16,462 bases of DNA from JAYGED01 sp046582565 (lineage in GTDB: Bacteria > Pseudomonadota > Alphaproteobacteria > JAAXGF01): positions 1-16,462 of the forward strand of contig JAYGED010000313.1 of assembly GCA_046582565.1 (NCBI GenBank). The letters are read 5' to 3'. The notes under the pieces are model-generated. The model was not told the origin of the DNA. It saw nothing but the letters and a program-made list of their open reading frames with translations, and did not search any database. Position numbers and translations under genes: made by a program. The stretch's first letter is position 1. Every line of letters begins with the position of its first letter. Of this stretch, positions 1 through 7,167 are shown piece by piece.

Positions 1-60
1 CGATAGCGATAACGCTACCGCCGCAACAAGACTCAAAGCGCCAATTCTAATTGGTTTCAT
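1..60 (-). CDS. N-terminus of an exported protein, probably a binding protein (partial)
   Basis: Only the first 20 codons lie in the window; the gene runs off the left edge. The start is ATG at 58-60, with a good ribosome site (AAGGGAGA) about 6 nt upstream. The visible peptide starts MKPIRIGALSLVAAVALSLS. That is a basic start followed by an alanine/leucine/valine-rich hydrophobic stretch, the beginning of a Sec signal peptide. The leader before the ATG (CAAGGGAGACAGTC) closely resembles that of the tmoX-like gene at 11544 (CAAGGAGAAAGTC), so a second solute-binding protein is my inference. The family cannot be identified from 20 residues. Confidence 0.6.
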   Translation of the reverse strand, partial: MKPIRIGALSLVAAVALSLS

Positions 61-223
61 GACTGTCTCCCTTGTTCATTGATTCAATGTATTCGGTGTA
101 TCTGAGTTAGTGGAGATTGAATTATTGGTTTTATATAGATGCCACTCACTCAGTTGATTGGCCCAACCCTACCCACAGATCAAACGATCATCAACCAATT
201 TTTAAGGTTAATGAAAACCGCTT
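61..223. other. Intergenic region upstream of the left-edge gene
   Basis: This 163 bp A/T-rich stretch lies between the stop of the DUF3726 gene and the start of the left-edge exported-protein gene; both are on the minus strand. It should hold the promoter of the left-edge gene, and a TATATA-like element is visible near 135-141, but no convincing -35 box sits at the right distance. A small symmetric motif, GATC-AAAC-GATC, lies at 178-189. No strong hairpin with a T-run follows the DUF3726 gene, so no terminator is called. Confidence 0.4.
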
Positions 224-814
224 CTAGTCCCGGTCGATAAAACCGGCGCCGGCACCATGCAAGCGTGAATATTCAGACTCGGGCACAAGAATCTTTGCCG
301 CGAACTGCTGCAACCGCCGCCAGGGCTCGGGCTCGACCGCGACGCCATGCGTGGGCGCCTTGTCCCAAGCCGTGCCGAATTCCGGGGATGGGGGCATGGG
401 CTCGATGAATTCTGCGACTACATCCACGGGCTCCCGATGACCGGGAGTCGTATCCCGCTGACAGATACGCCCGCCATCCATCGAATAGGCCGCCCCCTTC
501 CAGCTTATGCGGACCGGGCGCGATAGGACCGAGAGATAGCCGGGCAGCAGGTCCGGCGCCATGACACCGCGCAAAGTGATCGGCCCCGCCGGATCCAGGA
601 GAAGCCTGTCGCCAAGGGACGGGCCGACGATCAGCGGGTTCAGTTGTATCCCTTCCACATCCTCCAACAGATCGGCCAACAGCGGGATGACGGAAAGACC
701 ACTGCGCGCCAGGAACTGCGCGGCAACGGCGGCTTCCTCCGCCAGCCCATAGACCAGACCGCAACCCTGAGCCGCCTTGCGCGCGGTCACTTGGATTTCG
801 TTCAGCGAAACCAT
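224..814 (-). CDS. DUF3726-type protein, last gene of the TMAO cluster
   Basis: This 196-residue protein beginning MVSLNEIQVTARKAA looks like the DUF3726 family, recognised from memory by its start and its GLAEEAA segment. The family has no established function. The protein is soluble, without signal peptide or membrane segments, and rich in proline and glycine. I chose the ATG at 812-814 because it overlaps the TGA stop of the upstream gene as TGATG, the usual arrangement for coupled translation. An in-frame ATG at 818-820 would add two residues. It ends the run tmm, tdm, M19-like, 550-residue protein. Its position implies a role linked to TMAO or one-carbon metabolism, but that is inference only. 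Confidence 0.72.
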   Translation of the reverse strand: MVSLNEIQVTARKAAQGCGLVYGLAEEAAVAAQFLARSGLSVIPLLADLLEDVEGIQLNPLIVGPSLGDRLLLDPAGPITLRGVMAPDLLPGYLSVLSRPVRISWKGAAYSMDGGRICQRDTTPGHREPVDVVAEFIEPMPPSPEFGTAWDKAPTHGVAVEPEPWRRLQQFAAKILVPESEYSRLHGAGAGFIDRD

Positions 815-2466
815 CAGCATGGCATCACCGGAAACAGCCAGTCATCGGCGACGGGATCGTGAAGCTCGGTGGCGAGGGGGGCGCCCTGATACATGGTGAT
901 CCGTGTCCAGCGGTCGGACCGCGGGTCGTACTTGTCGGCGCCGAAGAAGGACAGCTTGCAGCGCAGCAGGTCGATGGGCAGGCAGTCGCCGCCGATCAGA
1001 TTCGATCGTATCTCCGCATAGGGCAGCCGCGCGGTGGTCTGGACGCGGCGCAGGATATAGCGGTAATCGGGCTGGGTCTCGAGAAAATCCGCGACCCTGT
1101 CTTCGGCCGGGGCGTCGGCCAGCAAGCCGTCAAGCGCCTGGACATCGCGGGCGATAGCGAAAGGCATTTCATGTTCTATGCCCGGCTCGTTATAGCGGTC
1201 GCCCAGGCGCGGCTCGTTTTTCTTCTCGGAGGCATACCAGATCTTCTGATCGTTGAACGGATTGCTGAAATCGATGTCGAGGGCCCAGGCGTAATGCTTG
1301 GCAATAGCCGCGCGCAAGTCGCCGAGGGTCATGGCGGGATCGATGGGTGCTGTCTCGTCGGCGGCCATCCGGTCGGCCAGATCGTCGATCAAGGCGCCCT
1401 GGGGTTCGAGCATCAGGCTGATCACGATCTCCTGGCCTTCGAGAGACAGCGCCGCCTCGGCCCAGACGTACAGCGCATCCCAAGGATGGTCATCGGCCAG
1501 GGCGTGCTCGGCCACGGCAACGAGATCTTCGCGTAGGCGCAGGATGCGCGTCATCTGGCGCTCGTCGGCGACATTCCATTCGGCGACATGCTGTTGTGTG
1601 CGGGTGAGAAGCTCGGTGAAGCGGGCCGTCGTGCCGGCATCGGCCCGCGCCAGGGAACGGACGCGGGCCAGCGCCTCTTCCCGGGCCGCGATCCAATTGT
1701 TGATCAGGATCGGGTGGCCCATCAGGAAGGGCGCCATGCCCAGGCCCGTGGCATTACCGATGCCGAGGAACCGCTTGAGCGCCGGTTTGAGAGGAACGAA
1801 GGCGTCCGGGTCGCGGCGGCGGGCGACATGCTCGACCAGATCCAGAGTGAAACAGCGGATTAGATAGACCGACAGCATCTCGACCGTGAACGGCCCGCTA
1901 AGCGCCGGACGCTCGGCGTATTTGTCGCGGTCGGCCATGCCGAACTTGCCGCTGCCGTAGACCGCCGTGGTGCGCATGAGATAGCCCACGTCATTGACCG
2001 CGGCGACGTCCGGCTGCCGCCCCGATGCCAGCCGCGAGGCGATATGCTCGAACAGGCGCAGACTCTTATTGGCCCGCGCCAGGCACAGCTCCGACGCCGA
2101 CAGGCGCCCGGCTTCCTGCTTCGGCACCGTCTCGGCCAGGCGGCGGATGTCGCCCTCCCCCGGTCTGCCGTCGAACAGGGTAAAGGTTGCGTCCCATTCC
2201 TCGGCGATGACCCGGTCGGTGCGGCGCTCGGGATCGAGATACTGGGAAAAACAGACCAGGCTATAGACCTCCCCGGCGCCCGTGTCGGCCTCATAGACCG
2301 CAACCCCGTAGCCGTCATCGTCGAGGTCGAAGCGGGGCGCGGAGATCGCCCATTTTTCGATGTTCATGCGGCGGATCAATGTGCGCATGAAGCTCAGCCG
2401 AGTGGGAAAGAACGAGCCCATGCGTTCGAGCCGCATGACTTCCTGAGCGGGCCGGAGATCGATCAC
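814..2466 (-). CDS. Conserved-looking protein of unknown function, coupled to the dipeptidase-like gene
   Basis: A 550-residue soluble-looking protein that I do not recognise. It has no signal peptide, no clear membrane segment, no P-loop and no dinucleotide fold motif. It is rich in Arg, Asp and Glu, with many long amphipathic helices in the middle (about residues 240-340), and may be mostly helical. The listed start is GTG at 2464-2466, overlapping the M19 stop as GTGA. A possible alternative is ATG at 2434-2436, ten codons later, preceded by AGGA. Its own stop overlaps the start of the DUF3726 gene. The tight coupling on both sides suggests the three products act together. The catalytic or structural role is unknown. 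Confidence 0.75.
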   Translation of the reverse strand: MIDLRPAQEVMRLERMGSFFPTRLSFMRTLIRRMNIEKWAISAPRFDLDDDGYGVAVYEADTGAGEVYSLVCFSQYLDPERRTDRVIAEEWDATFTLFDGRPGEGDIRRLAETVPKQEAGRLSASELCLARANKSLRLFEHIASRLASGRQPDVAAVNDVGYLMRTTAVYGSGKFGMADRDKYAERPALSGPFTVEMLSVYLIRCFTLDLVEHVARRRDPDAFVPLKPALKRFLGIGNATGLGMAPFLMGHPILINNWIAAREEALARVRSLARADAGTTARFTELLTRTQQHVAEWNVADERQMTRILRLREDLVAVAEHALADDHPWDALYVWAEAALSLEGQEIVISLMLEPQGALIDDLADRMAADETAPIDPAMTLGDLRAAIAKHYAWALDIDFSNPFNDQKIWYASEKKNEPRLGDRYNEPGIEHEMPFAIARDVQALDGLLADAPAEDRVADFLETQPDYRYILRRVQTTARLPYAEIRSNLIGGDCLPIDLLRCKLSFFGADKYDPRSDRWTRITMYQGAPLATELHDPVADDWLFPVMPC

Positions 2467-3449
2467 GGACCGAAGGATTTCTCGAAGAAATTCAACCAGT
2501 TACCCCCCATGATCCGAGCGACATCATCGGCCGAGAAGCCGGCCGCCGCCAACCCCTGAGCGACGGTCGAGAAATCGCGGTTGTCGCGGAACCACTCGGG
2601 CTGGGTTGGGAAACCCGCCTGCTTCGCGCTGCCCTCGCCGTAATCACGCGCATTTGTCCAGCGCCCGTTGCGCATCCATTCGACGACGCTGTCGGGCTGG
2701 TCCTGGCACAGGTCCGAGCCGATGCCGATGGACGAGACGCCGATCAAGTCGGCGAGCCTGGCGACCATGTCGCAGAAGCCGGTCAGGGTGCAGTCGGTGC
2801 CGTCGGCCAGGTGATGGGGATAGAGCGAAAGGCCGATCATGCCGCCTGACTGGGCCAGAGCGCTGAGCACCTCGTCCGACTTGTTGCGCAGGGCCGGATG
2901 CCATGAATGGGGGTTGGCGTGGGTGATGGCGATGGGGCGCTCAGATATTTCGATGGCCTCAAGGGTCGAGCGTTCGGCGGAATGAGACATGTCGACGACC
3001 AGGCCAACCCGGTTCATCTCGGCGATCACCTGGCGGCCCATGCGGGTGATGCCGGGGTCTTGCGCCTCATAGCAGCCGGTCGCCAGCAGGCTCTGGTTGT
3101 TATAGCTGAGCTGCATGAAGCGCGCGCCCAGGCCGTGGCATATTTCCACCAGACCGATATCGTCTTCGATGGGCGAGCAATTCTGAAAGCCGAAGAAGAT
3201 CGCCGTGCGGCCCTCGGACTGGGCGCGGATCACGTCATCCGCCGAGCGCCCCGGCATGATCAGGTCACCATGCGCCTCAAAGCGGCGGTTCCAGGCTTCG
3301 ATATTGAGAACCGTCTCGCGGAAATTTTCGTGATAGCAGATCGTCACATGAACCGCCGAGACGCCGCCTTCGGCCATCTCGCGGAATATCTTCTCCGAGA
3401 AGTTGGCGTACTGCAGACAATCGATAATCACCGTGTCTTGGCTTCCCAT
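2463..3449 (-). CDS. Peptidase M19 (membrane/renal dipeptidase) family protein with incomplete metal site
   Basis: This 328-residue protein has the M19/COG2355 TIM-barrel pattern of renal dipeptidases. It keeps DMSH (H156), ITHANPHS (H177), an arginine after HPAL (R188) and GIGSD (D246), which match the second metal site and the catalytic region. The N-terminal HxD metal pair is missing: the expected DGHxD reads DCLQY at residues 10-14. The bridging glutamate position reads FFGFQN, with Gln89. A normal two-metal dipeptidase is therefore doubtful. As I recall, dipeptidase-like genes also sit beside glycine betaine/dimethylglycine genes in Pseudomonas, so a role linked to methylamines is plausible. 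The ATG follows the tdm TAA stop directly with no clear ribosome site, so translation is probably coupled to tdm. Confidence 0.85.
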   Translation of the reverse strand: MGSQDTVIIDCLQYANFSEKIFREMAEGGVSAVHVTICYHENFRETVLNIEAWNRRFEAHGDLIMPGRSADDVIRAQSEGRTAIFFGFQNCSPIEDDIGLVEICHGLGARFMQLSYNNQSLLATGCYEAQDPGITRMGRQVIAEMNRVGLVVDMSHSAERSTLEAIEISERPIAITHANPHSWHPALRNKSDEVLSALAQSGGMIGLSLYPHHLADGTDCTLTGFCDMVARLADLIGVSSIGIGSDLCQDQPDSVVEWMRNGRWTNARDYGEGSAKQAGFPTQPEWFRDNRDFSTVAQGLAAAGFSADDVARIMGGNWLNFFEKSFGP

Positions 3450-5777
3450 TTACGCCCGGACCCGGGTTTTTTCCGGGTCGTAGAAGGGGAATCGCACCAC
3501 GGTTGCGGGCAAGCGTTTCTGATGGCCGTCGAGCTTGCCGACCTCGACAGCGGTGCCGATTTCGGAATGTTCGATGGCCATGCGGCAAAGCGCGATATTC
3601 TTCTTCAACAGGGGCGAACGCATACCACTGGTCACCACCCCGACCTGGCTGCGCCCGACATGGACGCAATCGCCGTGGACCGCCGGCTCGTTACCTTCGA
3701 GTTCGAGGCCGACCAGGGTCCGGCTGGGATGCTCCTTGGCTCGTATCAGCGCTTCCTTGCCGATGAAATCCTCGTCGGCCTTGGCCTTCAGCGGCACGGC
3801 GAAACCGATGCCCGCCTCGTAGGGGTTGATCTGGTCGTCGAACTCATAGCCGGCGAAGATCAAGCCGGCCTCAATGCGCAGCATATCCAGGGCGTCGAGG
3901 CCGAGGGGCGCCATGTCATGGGGCTCGCCGGCCTGCCAGATTGCGTCCCAGACATCTGGTCCGTCCTTCGGGTGACACCAGACCTCGTAGCCGAGCTCGC
4001 CGGTATAGCCGGTGCGCGACACCAGGATGGGGATGCCGTCGAAATCGCCGATGCGGCCGATGGTGAAGCGGAACCAGCCGAGTTCCTCAAGGCTGGGCTG
4101 GGCTGGTGGCGTCCATACAACCTCGCGCAGAATGGCGCGGCTCAGGGGTCCTTGGACGGCGATATTGCCGAGCTGATCGGTCGAGCTTTTGACCCAGACG
4201 CGCAGGCCCAATTCCTCGGCCTGCTTGCGCAGCCAGATGCCGCCGTAATCGTCGCCGCCAATCCAGCGGAAATTGTTGGGCCCGAGGCGGAACACCGTGC
4301 CGTCATCGAGCATGCCGCCGGTCTCGTTGACCATGGCGCTATAGGCTACCTGGCCGTCCGACAGGCGCCGTACATTGCGCGTCAGGCAATACTGCAAGAG
4401 CGCCTCGGCGTCGGGACCGAGCACCTCGAACTTGCGAAGCGGCGACAAATCGGTAACCGCGGCGCGCTCGCGGCAGGCGTGATATTCGGCAATCGCGCCG
4501 TAATCCGTATAGCTGGTCGCCAGCCAGAAGCCGCGATATTCAGTGAACTTCCGGGTGAGGCCCGAGGTGCGCGCATGAAACGCGGTCTCGCGGGTGAGCT
4601 GGGGTTCTGCGTCTGGGGTCATTCTGTAAGCCACCGCTTTGGAGAAGACGTTTTTTGCGGGATAGACCCGCAGGTGAATATCGGTCGGGTTCCATCCGTT
4701 GGCGGCGTCCACATCGCAAGGGCAAGCCGACGAAACGCAGACAAGATCAGTCAGGGCCTGCATCAGGACGTAATCGCCGGGTCGCGACCAGGGCTCATCG
4801 AAATAGAGCCCGTTGGTCGGCACATCGACGTTTGTGTTGTAGAAGAAATTAGCCGCCACCCAGCCCTTGCGCGGGGCGATGTCATAGGGCGCCAAGGCCA
4901 CGTTGAAATTATCCGAGCAATTGACATGGCCGGGATAGCCCATGTCGTCATAATATTTTGCAGTGCAGGCCAGCCCGAAGGTATCGTGGCGGCCCACCGT
5001 ATCGCGGATGACCTCGACCAGGGGCCGCTCATCCACATCGAAATATTTCGATTGCAGGCCGGGGCCGGGATAGAGCGCACCCATGATATAGCGCGTCGTC
5101 GTCGGGTCGATGTCGCGCAGGATTCCGCGGTCGAGATCGCGCCGGTGAAAAGCCTGAAAGTCCGAGCATTCACGCCCTTCCACATCGATCAGCTGGATAA
5201 ACTCACCGGCCTTGACCTCATAGACCTGGGCAGTGCCCTTGGTGATACGAAAATCGAGGCGGGCGTCGGCCAGGGGCGGCGGCAGGGGCTGTTCGATTTT
5301 CGGATCCCAGCGGGCGCGCTGGACCGTGACGGTGATTTCCGTCGGCGGGTCCTGGGCGTCCACCGCCATGGGCCCGCCGGGGGCGGCGATAATGCAGACC
5401 GTATGGCGCATAGCGGTGAAGCTGGCGGTGTCGCCGGGCCGCGCGCTGTCGCCGAACAAGACAGCGGTTTTCAAGCCCTCTCCATCGACCCCATGATCGC
5501 GCAACACCGCGGCCACCGCCTTGCCGTCTTCACCGCCGAGGGGGCTCACGGGCTCCTTGCCCTCCAGCCCAAGCGCGCCGAGATCGACCCCGCCCTCAGG
5601 GTTAAGTGCTGCAACTTCGCAACGTTGCCGACCCTCACGGTCCACCAGCGTAACCTGGTCGCCCTGTTCTAGGGCAATCACGCAGGCGCCGCCACCAAGC
5701 GCGCGATGGCGCTCGACGCCCGGAACGAAGGGTATCAGTCCGGGTTGCAGCAGGCGGGGCGGTGAGACCAGATTCAA
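3450..5777 (-). CDS. tdm: Trimethylamine N-oxide demethylase (DUF1989 + GcvT fusion)
   Basis: It cleaves TMAO to dimethylamine and formaldehyde, and the C-terminal domain of the family is thought to pass the one-carbon unit to tetrahydrofolate. Numbering is from the TTG start (775 residues). Residues about 13-145 look like a degenerate copy of the next domain. Residues about 171-385 are a DUF1989 zinc domain, with candidate Zn ligands C287 (NCSDN) and C352/C354 (CPCD). This spacing matches the three-Cys site I recall for Methylocella Tdm. Residues about 393-775 are an aminomethyltransferase (GcvT) domain, with SRTGYTGELGYE near 587 and LGLDALDMLRIEAGL near 625. The start chosen is TTG at 5775-5777, preceded by AAGGAG with a 6 nt spacer. 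An ATG at 5820-5822 would add 15 residues and overlap tmm by 29 bp without a comparable ribosome site. It follows tmm directly, completing TMA to TMAO to DMA. Confidence 0.92.
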   Translation of the reverse strand: MNLVSPPRLLQPGLIPFVPGVERHRALGGGACVIALEQGDQVTLVDREGRQRCEVAALNPEGGVDLGALGLEGKEPVSPLGGEDGKAVAAVLRDHGVDGEGLKTAVLFGDSARPGDTASFTAMRHTVCIIAAPGGPMAVDAQDPPTEITVTVQRARWDPKIEQPLPPPLADARLDFRITKGTAQVYEVKAGEFIQLIDVEGRECSDFQAFHRRDLDRGILRDIDPTTTRYIMGALYPGPGLQSKYFDVDERPLVEVIRDTVGRHDTFGLACTAKYYDDMGYPGHVNCSDNFNVALAPYDIAPRKGWVAANFFYNTNVDVPTNGLYFDEPWSRPGDYVLMQALTDLVCVSSACPCDVDAANGWNPTDIHLRVYPAKNVFSKAVAYRMTPDAEPQLTRETAFHARTSGLTRKFTEYRGFWLATSYTDYGAIAEYHACRERAAVTDLSPLRKFEVLGPDAEALLQYCLTRNVRRLSDGQVAYSAMVNETGGMLDDGTVFRLGPNNFRWIGGDDYGGIWLRKQAEELGLRVWVKSSTDQLGNIAVQGPLSRAILREVVWTPPAQPSLEELGWFRFTIGRIGDFDGIPILVSRTGYTGELGYEVWCHPKDGPDVWDAIWQAGEPHDMAPLGLDALDMLRIEAGLIFAGYEFDDQINPYEAGIGFAVPLKAKADEDFIGKEALIRAKEHPSRTLVGLELEGNEPAVHGDCVHVGRSQVGVVTSGMRSPLLKKNIALCRMAIEHSEIGTAVEVGKLDGHQKRLPATVVRFPFYDPEKTRVRA

Positions 5778-5789
5778 CTCGTGCTCCTT
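5775..5789 (-). promoter_or_regulatory. Ribosome binding site and TTG start of tdm
   Basis: On the minus strand the sequence reads AAGGAG, six bases (CACGAG), then TTG in the tdm frame. It lies just after the tmm stop at 5794-5796. This is the best initiation signal near the tdm 5' end and decides the start over the ATG at 5820-5822, which lies inside tmm. Confidence 0.65.
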
Positions 5790-5793
5790 GATC

Positions 5794-7143
5794 CTATTTC
5801 TTGGCGTCCGCCAGATAGGCATCCAGGGAATCGTCCATGGCTTCCAGCCACGTCGTGTGGTGCTTGGGTGAAATAGTGCCGGTCATGACCGAGCGGTAGC
5901 AGTTGTCGCGAAAATGCATGATGTCGGCTTCCTTGTGATGCTCCCATTCTACGAACATCTTGTTGACGGTCTCCACATCGAAATCAGGATAATCAGTGGC
6001 GGCGATCAGCTCCTTCACGTAATCGCCCTGGAACCAAATGTTCTTCTCCTCACTATCCAAGGCCTCCTCGCGGTCACGCCAGGCCTGACTGTTTTCAGTC
6101 ATCTCACCCGCAGACGGCAGCTCAATGCGCCCCAGGATAACATCGCGCGCATACCACGCCTGGGCGTCGAACATGTTGAAGGTGTAATACTGATCATGGA
6201 CGCCGAGATAGAGCAGCTTCGGATTGGCCTCCCAGACCACGCCTTTATAAAGCCCCAGGGGCCACAACCGGTTGCCGGTCTCCAGGCGCAAATCGTCATG
6301 CAGGAAGGGGTAGTGAACGAGATAGCCGGTGCACAGGATGATGGCGTCCACATCCTTGGTGGAGCCGTCCTTGAAGGTTGCGGTCTTGCCTTCCACCTTG
6401 GTGAGCAGCGGCACTTCCTGCCAGCTGTCGGGCCAATCGAAACCGATCGGGTTTGTGCGGTGGCTGACGGTGACCGATTTGCAGCCGTACTTATGACATT
6501 GCGAGCCAATATCCTCGGCCGAATAGCTGGTGCCGATGATCAGCACGTCCTTACCCGCGAATTCGACCGCATCGCGGAAATCATGGGCGTGCAGAACGCG
6601 GCCAAGGAAGGTCTCGAAGCCGGGAAAATGCGGCACATTCGGCGTCGAGAAATGACCGTTGGCAACGACCACGTTATCGTATTCGTCTGTTTGCGTATGA
6701 TTGGTCTTGAGGTCGTGCGCGATGATGGTGAACTTGCCGCTCGCTTGCGAATAAGTCACATCGCGAACGATGGTGTTGAAGCGGATGTATTTGCGCACAT
6801 CGCTCTTTTCCACCCGGCCCATGATGTAATCCCACAGCACGGCGCGCGGCGGGTAGGAGGCGATGGGAAAGCCGAAGTGCTCATCGAAGGTATAATCGGC
6901 GAATTCCAGGCACTCCTTGGGCCCGTTCGACCATAGATATCGATACATGCTGCCATGGACAGGTTCGCCATATTCGTCAAGACCGGTGCGCCAGGTGTAG
7001 TTCCACAAGCCGCCCCAGTCGCTTTGCTTTTCATAACAAACCAACTCGGGAATATCGGCGCCCTGGGCCTGTGCCGAGGCAAAGGCCCGCATTTGTGCTA
7101 ATCCGCATGGGCCGGCGCCGATAATGGCGACACGTTTTGTCAT
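5794..7143 (-). CDS. tmm: Trimethylamine monooxygenase (flavin-containing monooxygenase)
   Basis: It oxidises trimethylamine to TMAO using NADPH, FAD and O2 in the cytoplasm. The 449-residue length matches bacterial Tmm. Residues 9-14 carry the FAD-binding GAGPCG. The FMO signature FLGRVLHAHDF (FxGxxxHxxxF) is at 179-189. The NADPH-binding GTSYSA lies at 204-209, with a Tyr at 207 that coincides with the Tyr207 I recall as mechanistically important in Roseovarius Tmm. The ATG at 7141-7143 is chosen because AGGAG lies six bases upstream; a TTG just before it is too close to that site. It sits between the TMAO transporter and tdm, which strongly favours Tmm over a generic FMO. Substrate specificity is inferred from context and overall resemblance. 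Confidence 0.93.
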   Translation of the reverse strand: MTKRVAIIGAGPCGLAQMRAFASAQAQGADIPELVCYEKQSDWGGLWNYTWRTGLDEYGEPVHGSMYRYLWSNGPKECLEFADYTFDEHFGFPIASYPPRAVLWDYIMGRVEKSDVRKYIRFNTIVRDVTYSQASGKFTIIAHDLKTNHTQTDEYDNVVVANGHFSTPNVPHFPGFETFLGRVLHAHDFRDAVEFAGKDVLIIGTSYSAEDIGSQCHKYGCKSVTVSHRTNPIGFDWPDSWQEVPLLTKVEGKTATFKDGSTKDVDAIILCTGYLVHYPFLHDDLRLETGNRLWPLGLYKGVVWEANPKLLYLGVHDQYYTFNMFDAQAWYARDVILGRIELPSAGEMTENSQAWRDREEALDSEEKNIWFQGDYVKELIAATDYPDFDVETVNKMFVEWEHHKEADIMHFRDNCYRSVMTGTISPKHHTTWLEAMDDSLDAYLADAKK

Positions 7144-7167
7144 CAAATTCTCCTGCGTTTCTGCGTC

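Noticed and set aside
41..54. CCAATT-CT-AATTGG inverted repeat
   Set aside because: It lies within the first codons of the left-edge gene, is short, and is likely to be chance.
859..1536. Plus-strand open frame of 225 codons opposite the 550-residue protein
   Set aside because: Its composition is that of a shadow frame, it has no convincing ribosome site, and the minus-strand gene is coupled on both sides.
2907..5672. Long plus-strand open frame of 921 codons opposite tdm and the M19-like gene
   Set aside because: It is antisense to two genes with clear family motifs, has no recognisable domain, and is explained by GC-rich codon bias that removes stops on the opposite strand.
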